Of a stretch of DNA of 22,441 nucleotides, positions 17,861 to 22,441 are shown piece by piece. The stretch spans positions 1-22,441 of the forward strand of contig JAUCBJ010003831.1 in assembly GCA_032718475.1 (NCBI GenBank), written 5' to 3'. The notes under the pieces were generated by a model. It saw only the letters and a list, made by a program, of their open reading frames with translations, had not been told where the DNA came from and ran no database searches. The translations under genes and the position numbers were made by a program. The stretch is from Nemertoderma westbladi (taxonomy: Eukaryota > Xenacoelomorpha > Nemertodermatida > Nemertodermatidae). Within the stretch, counting starts at the first letter, position 1. Each line of letters begins with the position of its first letter.

Positions 17861-18660
17861 AAATAATGGTAATATTACAGTGTTTCTAATATAAGAGCTT
17901 TGCTTTATTGGACCCTTAGACCCACTAATAAGTCATTTAATGGGCCAGACTGTATCTGATAAAACCCCACATGCTAAAGATAACCCCCCTTAATTGTATG
18001 TTCTAACCTAACTATTGGGTTTCACAATCTGGGAAAACAACAGATATCAAATTAAATGGTCTAAAATGCGATCTACCTCTAAAAATATGTACCCAAACAT
18101 ATTATACGCTATTGTAGATTATATTTAGTCAAAAATTAGATCGCATTACTCAAGATTTCTTAAAATATTCAGTTTTTTTCGTTTTTCTCAAAACTACAAA
18201 AATCGACTTAGGGTGTTTTGTCGAATTACCGACGATATACCCTCACCCTTTTCAAATACAGTGCCTTCCTTACAAGGCACTTTCACCCGTTAAACAGTTG
18301 TTTTATATTTGCAAAGGATAGAAGGATAGCACGACTGTATCATAAATGGGTGTTTAAAGTTTAAGGAACAATTGAAACCTTCCCGCTATTTTAGATAATA
18401 CCATTTGTCTATTTGTTTAACAATAACTTTGTCAAAAATGAATGAAATTCAACGAGATTTTTCATGCTTGCTATACATATAACTAGTAAAACAACTTTCT
18501 AGCAATTTTATTCATATCTGTACCGTGAGAGCCTTTTTTATGAAAAGGGCCCCGTACGATTGTGAAATATAGTGCTGCTCGAAGGCTTGTCAAAAATCAG
18601 ACTTGCTTAAAATCAGTTTTGGGTAATAACTTGAGTTTTAAAAAAAGGTTTTTCTCAATT
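17861..18660. other. Intergenic sequence, no gene recognised
   Basis: AT-rich, with no coding pattern on either strand. An 8-bp stem hairpin (AGTGCCTT/AAGGCACT, 18260-18281) is the only compact structure I noticed. Confidence 0.4.
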
Positions 18661-18674
18661 TCCAAAAAAATAGT

Positions 18675-18900
18675 GCTACTATATATATATATATTAAAAA
18701 TATAGTTATAATAAATATTATGTAACATTAATGTAATATAATGAAATAAAATATATATATATTAAAAATATAGTTATAATAAATATTATGTAACATTAAT
18801 GTAATATAATGAAATGAAATATATATATATATATAAAAATAAATAAATAAATAATTTAAAAAAAAGTTAAAATAAATATAATGTAACATTAGTAACATTT
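18675..18900. repeat. 68-bp AT-rich tandem duplication, ~2.7 copies
   Basis: The block TTAAAAATATAGTTATAATA, then AATATTATGTAACATTAATG and TAATATAATGAAAT, begins at 18694 and again at 18762, with a decayed third copy around 18853-18900. Runs of AT dinucleotides separate the copies. Confidence 0.85.
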
Positions 18901-19199
18901 AATAGAGTTGGCCTATAATCAATTATGCAATTAATTAATTAACAATGCAACATATTCGCAACGTTTATATTAACCCTATTAAACCCGGGGGGGGGGTCAA
19001 TATGACCCCCCCCCGTGGTTTTTTTATTATAATTCTGAAACAAACGCAGTTGGGAATCTGAAATTTTATGACTTTTCCTAAAAAGTCTTCCTTGTCTTTC
19101 TTGTCTTCCTAATAGTGAAAACCGTTTTCAAAAATATTAGGTAGTTTTCGAGTTATAGCATCATTTTTTAACCCTACTTTTGGCACTTTTTTTGAGACG

Positions 19200-20050
19200 T
19201 TTTTTGAAAATTACATTTCATTAAATATGAATTGTAACATCTCTATTTTTGATTTACATCGGTTTTTTGGTGTTAGCAATTGGATAGAATTCATATAAAT
19301 CGATTTAGAAATTTCAAACTTGTTTTTTTCGGTGGGTGCCAAATTTTGGTGCCAGCACCAAATTTTGAAATATGTCAATTTTGTAAATTGATTGTTTGAA
19401 ACTTGTTTTTTACGCAATTGGGGTTTTTTGGGGTTCTGGTTTCGATGGAATATATACGAGTTGCACCAAGCGTATCAAACTTGTATTTTTCGGTGCTGTG
19501 TGCAAATTTTGGTGCTAGCACGAAATTTTGAAAATCCATTTAATAGATAAAATTGCTTTTGACAATTTATTTCTTGCATTTTAGAGGTTTATGGCTGTTC
19601 TGAATTCAACGGAATATATAATTATCGAACTAGACATCTCAAACTTGTATTTTTCGGAAGTGGGTGCAAAATGTGGTGCTAGCACCAAATTTTGAAAATC
19701 ATCAAATATATCAATTGATTGTGTCACCTTGTTTCTTGCGTTATACGGGTTTGTGAGGGTTCTGAATTCAATGGAACCAGTAAAAATTTCATAAGAGTTT
19801 TCAAACTTGTATTTTTCGCCGGTGGGTGAAAATTGTTGTGCCAGCACCAAATTTTGGAAAATAAGCAAATTGATCAGTAGATAGAATCATCTTGTTTCTT
19901 GCGTTATACGGGTTTATGAGGGTCCTGAATCCGATGGAATCAATAAAAACAGCACTGGACATCGCAAACTTGTACTTTTTGGTGATGGGTACGAAATTTG
20001 GTGCTAGCACCAAAATTTGCCAAATTACGCCGAAAAATACACGTAGCAAT
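19200..20050. repeat. ~162-bp tandem repeat array, about 5 copies
   Basis: CAAACTTGTATTTTTCGGTG recurs with variation at 19315, 19476, 19640, 19802 and 19965, spaced 161, 164, 162 and 163 bp. Each unit also carries GGTGCTAGCACCAAATTTTG and a GTTATACGGGTTT block. On the minus strand the units translate to a phrase like NLVLAPxF...EKYKFE...RTLINPYNARNK every 54 codons, but the frame shifts between units. Confidence 0.85.
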
Positions 20051-20059
20051 GATCTGGCA

Positions 20060-20470
20060 TATTAGAAATGTATTCCATTAGAATCAGCGCCCTAGAAAAC
20101 CTGAAACTGTGAATTTATAGCATCGTATAAGTGAATTAAAAATTTTGTGTTCTAACTGAAAAGTGCTGGTTACTTGTTTTTTTCATTTTTTTCCTACGCA
20201 GAGAGGACTAAACAGCCATTTATAGTAATCATATCATTTTTAAATATTTTCCAATGTATTTTGCGCCCCAGAAAACCTGTATTGAAAAACAATTAGCCGA
20301 AAAATGTAACTTTCAAATTTTGTGAAAATTGTGCACTACTTGTAATTTTGGTGCTGCAATATAACCACCCCAGTACATTTTTTCGAAATTTTTTTTTTTC
20401 GGTCGGATCCAGACTAGTGATACCTACGTACAAACAAAAAATCAGACGTTTTCGTAAAAATTTGTAGATT
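20060..20470. other. Distal part of the piggyBac-like element
   Basis: No gene seen. GCGCCCTAGAAAACCTG (20087) recurs as GCGCCCCAGAAAACCTG (about 20261), a weaker ~174-bp repeat. Short low-complexity ORFs on the minus strand are not convincing. Confidence 0.45.
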
Positions 20471-20854
20471 TTAGAGGGGGGGGGGGTCAATATGACCCCC
20501 CCCCCCCCCCGGTATTTGTACAACATTTTATAGCCCGGTACTAATAGGGTTAAAGCAAATTATTTATTATTATTATTATATATTATTACTATTTTAAAAC
20601 AAATTATTGTTTAAAATATAATAAATTTTATAAATTGAGACCCTGTTAGAGGAGTGGGTGAATTTTTGCAGAGTTGTTGTCGGGGTTGTTCGGGTTAAGA
20701 GCTGTCGGTTTGACAATTTGTAGTCATCTAATACGTCCAATAGATGAGATTTTTGTGAGACTATCATTCGCCATCAGTTAAATAGTATACCGCTAGAGGA
20801 CTACATTTTTAAGCAATAATCCGTTCAAGCTGAAATCTTTCAGATATTTACTAG

Positions 20855-21210
20855 AACACAACATGTCTCTTTGTGGGGTCGGTAATCAGTCTGAGGTTCT
20901 CCAACCTTCCTTCCTTCGACTTAACCTTCCCCATTTCCTTGATATTAATTAGTTTAAGCTGAATCTTTTAATATATGTACAATACCCCATGCTGCGACTA
21001 TGTGGGGCACAATGCTGCGACAAATGCTGCGAATATATGAGGAAGGTAATCTGTATGCAGTTCAACAGTCTGACACTAGAAGGGAAATGTCTGAAAGTGA
21101 AAACTTTCCACCGTTTCTTTGATTTTTACAATTTAATTTGAAACTTGGCATGTAGGCCTACTAGAACTCTGGCTTCTTCTTTATGGGGACGCAGACCATT
21201 TTTTACAGAT
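20855..21210. repeat. Dispersed repeat family, copies 3-5 (TCTTTGTGGGG motif)
   Basis: GTCTCTTTGTGGGGTCGGTAATC (in part) is at about 20867, a diverged ACTATGTGGGGC at about 20997, and CTTCTTTATGGGGACG at about 21177. Between them, GTATGCAGTTC, AAGGGAAATGTCTGAAAGTG and TTGAAACTTGGCATG match 11840-11950 in order. The copies lie head to tail at roughly 130-180 bp. Confidence 0.6.
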
Positions 21211-21478
21211 CATTTATAAGACAGGCGGCTTCTTAGAATGCGGTAATTAATTATAGAGGAATAAACATTATATTAGCCAGCGAGCCAATTAAGGCAATTG
21301 TTGGATTGCAGAGAAACAGTTACACGTTCGTGGGGCCTTCGCGCAGCACGAGGCCCAGTTATTAGATACAAATTAAAATTGAGCGACTGTATCACAAAAT
21401 CAGGTTTTGAGAAATTTACCCACACCACCAATCAATTAAAGAAAGGGGGACAGTAAGTGTTCACCCCTTTTAATCTCT

Positions 21479-21502
21479 CCCCCCCCCCCCCCCCCCCCCC
21501 CC
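21479..21502. repeat. Poly-C run (24 C)
   Basis: Twenty-four consecutive C follow TTTTAATCTCT. Length in such runs is unreliable in assemblies and variable in populations. Confidence 0.9.
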
Positions 21503-21584
21503 AACCTTCCCAACCACTAATACATAACCGCGACATCTACCACCCACGGAAGGGTAGCACGAACTTATTTCCAATCGCACGTTA

Positions 21585-21895
21585 AATATGCAAAGCCAGG
21601 TGGTTTATAGGAATATAATAAACGCAGTACTCGTTTTCATTATAAGCCTCTTTGCATTCGTCCTGTTTTGTATTTAAATATATTTCTTAAACGCAGGCTA
21701 GGACGATCTTTATAATAATAATAACTAGGGATGCGATCAATATGTGAAGCCAGGTGGTTTATATAATAATTTAGTCAACGCAGTACTCGTCTTCATTATA
21801 TGCCTCGTTGCTCTCGTCGCTTGTCCTGTTTTGTCATAAAATATTTTTCCTAAACGCAGACTGACGATCTTTATACAGTTATAACTATGCGAAGT
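21585..21895. repeat. 154-bp tandem duplication, two copies
   Basis: AAGCCAGGTGGTTTATA occurs at 21593 and 21747. The following blocks AACGCAGTACTCGT, TTCATTATA, GCCTC, GTCCTGTTTTGT, TAAACGCAG and GACGATCTTTATA are in both copies in the same order with small indels. Non-coding as far as can be seen. Confidence 0.88.
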
Positions 21896-21899
21896 TTCG

Positions 21900-22441
21900 A
21901 AAGTGTGCGAGTAACTGTTGATACATCTATGTGGAGATGTGTGATATGTGGAGATGTGTGATACAACTCCAACGCATCTTATGCCGATGTAGTAATATGG
22001 GTATTGAAATAATATTAAATCAATGTACACTCTTAAAGCTGCAGCGAAAAAATGTAGCTAATTTCCTAGGTTACATATAAAATAATAATATTATTTTTAA
22101 GAACATTAATTTTACTACTTTGCAAAAATTCAATTAAAAAATAACCAGACATATACATTGTGGAATAAACTATTTCAGAAGCCTACAACAGCCATGCCAT
22201 GGATGGTATTTATGTTATTATATCTGTCATTTACCTGAGATAGCAATACAACACTTATAGTAGAGTCAATGTTGGGATGTTGGATTAAAGAATGCTGTCT
22301 GGGCTGGAATAGCAATACTGGTTGCCTATTACAATTCCTCTCTGGTTAGTCTACAGCCACAACTCCCAGCTAGCTCCACACCAGCAGAGACTTGACCAAT
22401 AATCATTCCCAGCAACTGGCTGCCTTACACACACATCCTTC
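21900..22441. other. Intergenic sequence at right edge
   Basis: Contains an 18-bp duplication (ATGTGGAGATGTGTGAT twice, about 21929-21962). No gene, RNA or element was recognised. The minus-strand ORF over 21737-22030 spans the 154-bp duplication and is probably chance. Confidence 0.4.

Larger units (their letters stand above)
18970..20553. mobile_element. piggyBac-like non-autonomous element with internal tandem repeats
   Basis: The ends are TTAACCCTATTA (18970-18981) and its complement TAATAGGGTTAA (20542-20553), i.e. TTAA target sites followed by CCC, the piggyBac pattern. Just inside each end is a G-tract/C-tract palindrome GGGGGGGTCAATATGACCCC (18987-19016 and 20475-20511), a kind of subterminal structure seen in piggyBac elements. 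The interior is an array of ~162-bp repeats and encodes no transposase, so the copy would need one in trans. Superfamily assignment rests on termini only. Confidence 0.65.

Noticed and set aside
21479-21502. Poly-C run as a functional element
   Set aside because: Homopolymers of this length are prone to slippage and assembly error, and no motif around it suggests a role.
21737-22030. 97-codon minus-strand ORF
   Set aside because: It spans half of a non-coding 154-bp tandem duplication whose other copy is not open. No recognisable motif.

Overview
This is a gene-poor, transposon-rich stretch of a eukaryotic (metazoan) nuclear genome. The main signs are KRAB and PR/SET coding exons with splice signals, a nuclear tRNA-Gln gene with internal pol III promoter boxes, several non-LTR retrotransposons, hAT-like and piggyBac-like elements, and long AT-rich non-coding DNA. 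The frequent TAGGCCTAC-type words and the repertoire of elements suggest a marine invertebrate deuterostome such as an echinoderm; that assignment is inference, not proof.

Region 1-4.2 kb holds the 5' part of a PRDM9-like gene on the minus strand. A KRAB exon (3933 to about 3372) is joined by a phase-compatible intron (3371 to 1223) to a long exon (1222 to beyond position 1). That exon carries an SSXRD-like motif, a zinc knuckle, a PR/SET domain with the three key tyrosines, and the start of the C2H2 finger region. The intron contains a ~162-bp tandem repeat and an 882-bp hAT-type element with a perfect 8-bp target-site duplication and a decayed transposase.

Region 4.24-8.85 kb is one DNA transposon with a 6-bp target duplication (CAAACG). 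Its long terminal inverted repeats are largely a 20-bp minisatellite, 17 units on the left and 14 on the right. It carries a minus-strand DDE integrase-type transposase with one in-frame stop and a small convergent plus-strand gene with a SAM-like fold. A 2-kb 5'-truncated LINE with an intact 650-codon reverse-transcriptase ORF and a 13-bp target duplication is nested inside.

Region 8.9-13.5 kb is intergenic repeat debris: two tRNA-derived SINE-like copies, a second fragment of the same LINE, a ~790-bp fold-back element, a dispersed repeat family, and a decayed L2/CR1-type LINE tail. A structurally perfect tRNA-Gln(CTG) lies at 13540.

Region 13.8-17.9 kb holds a tRNA-like SINE, a 46-bp palindrome and three more fragments of the same LINE. 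One of these fragments splits an array of 30-bp coding repeats. After the LINE the same repeat resumes and leads, in one frame interrupted by a single stop codon, into a transmembrane segment and short tail. This is best read as a broken gene for an unrecognised repeat-bearing membrane protein.

Region 18-22.4 kb has no recognisable gene. It contains a 68-bp tandem duplication, a piggyBac-like non-autonomous element (TTAA ends, G-tract/C-tract palindromes, a second ~162-bp tandem array), further copies of the dispersed repeat, a poly-C run and a 154-bp tandem duplication.
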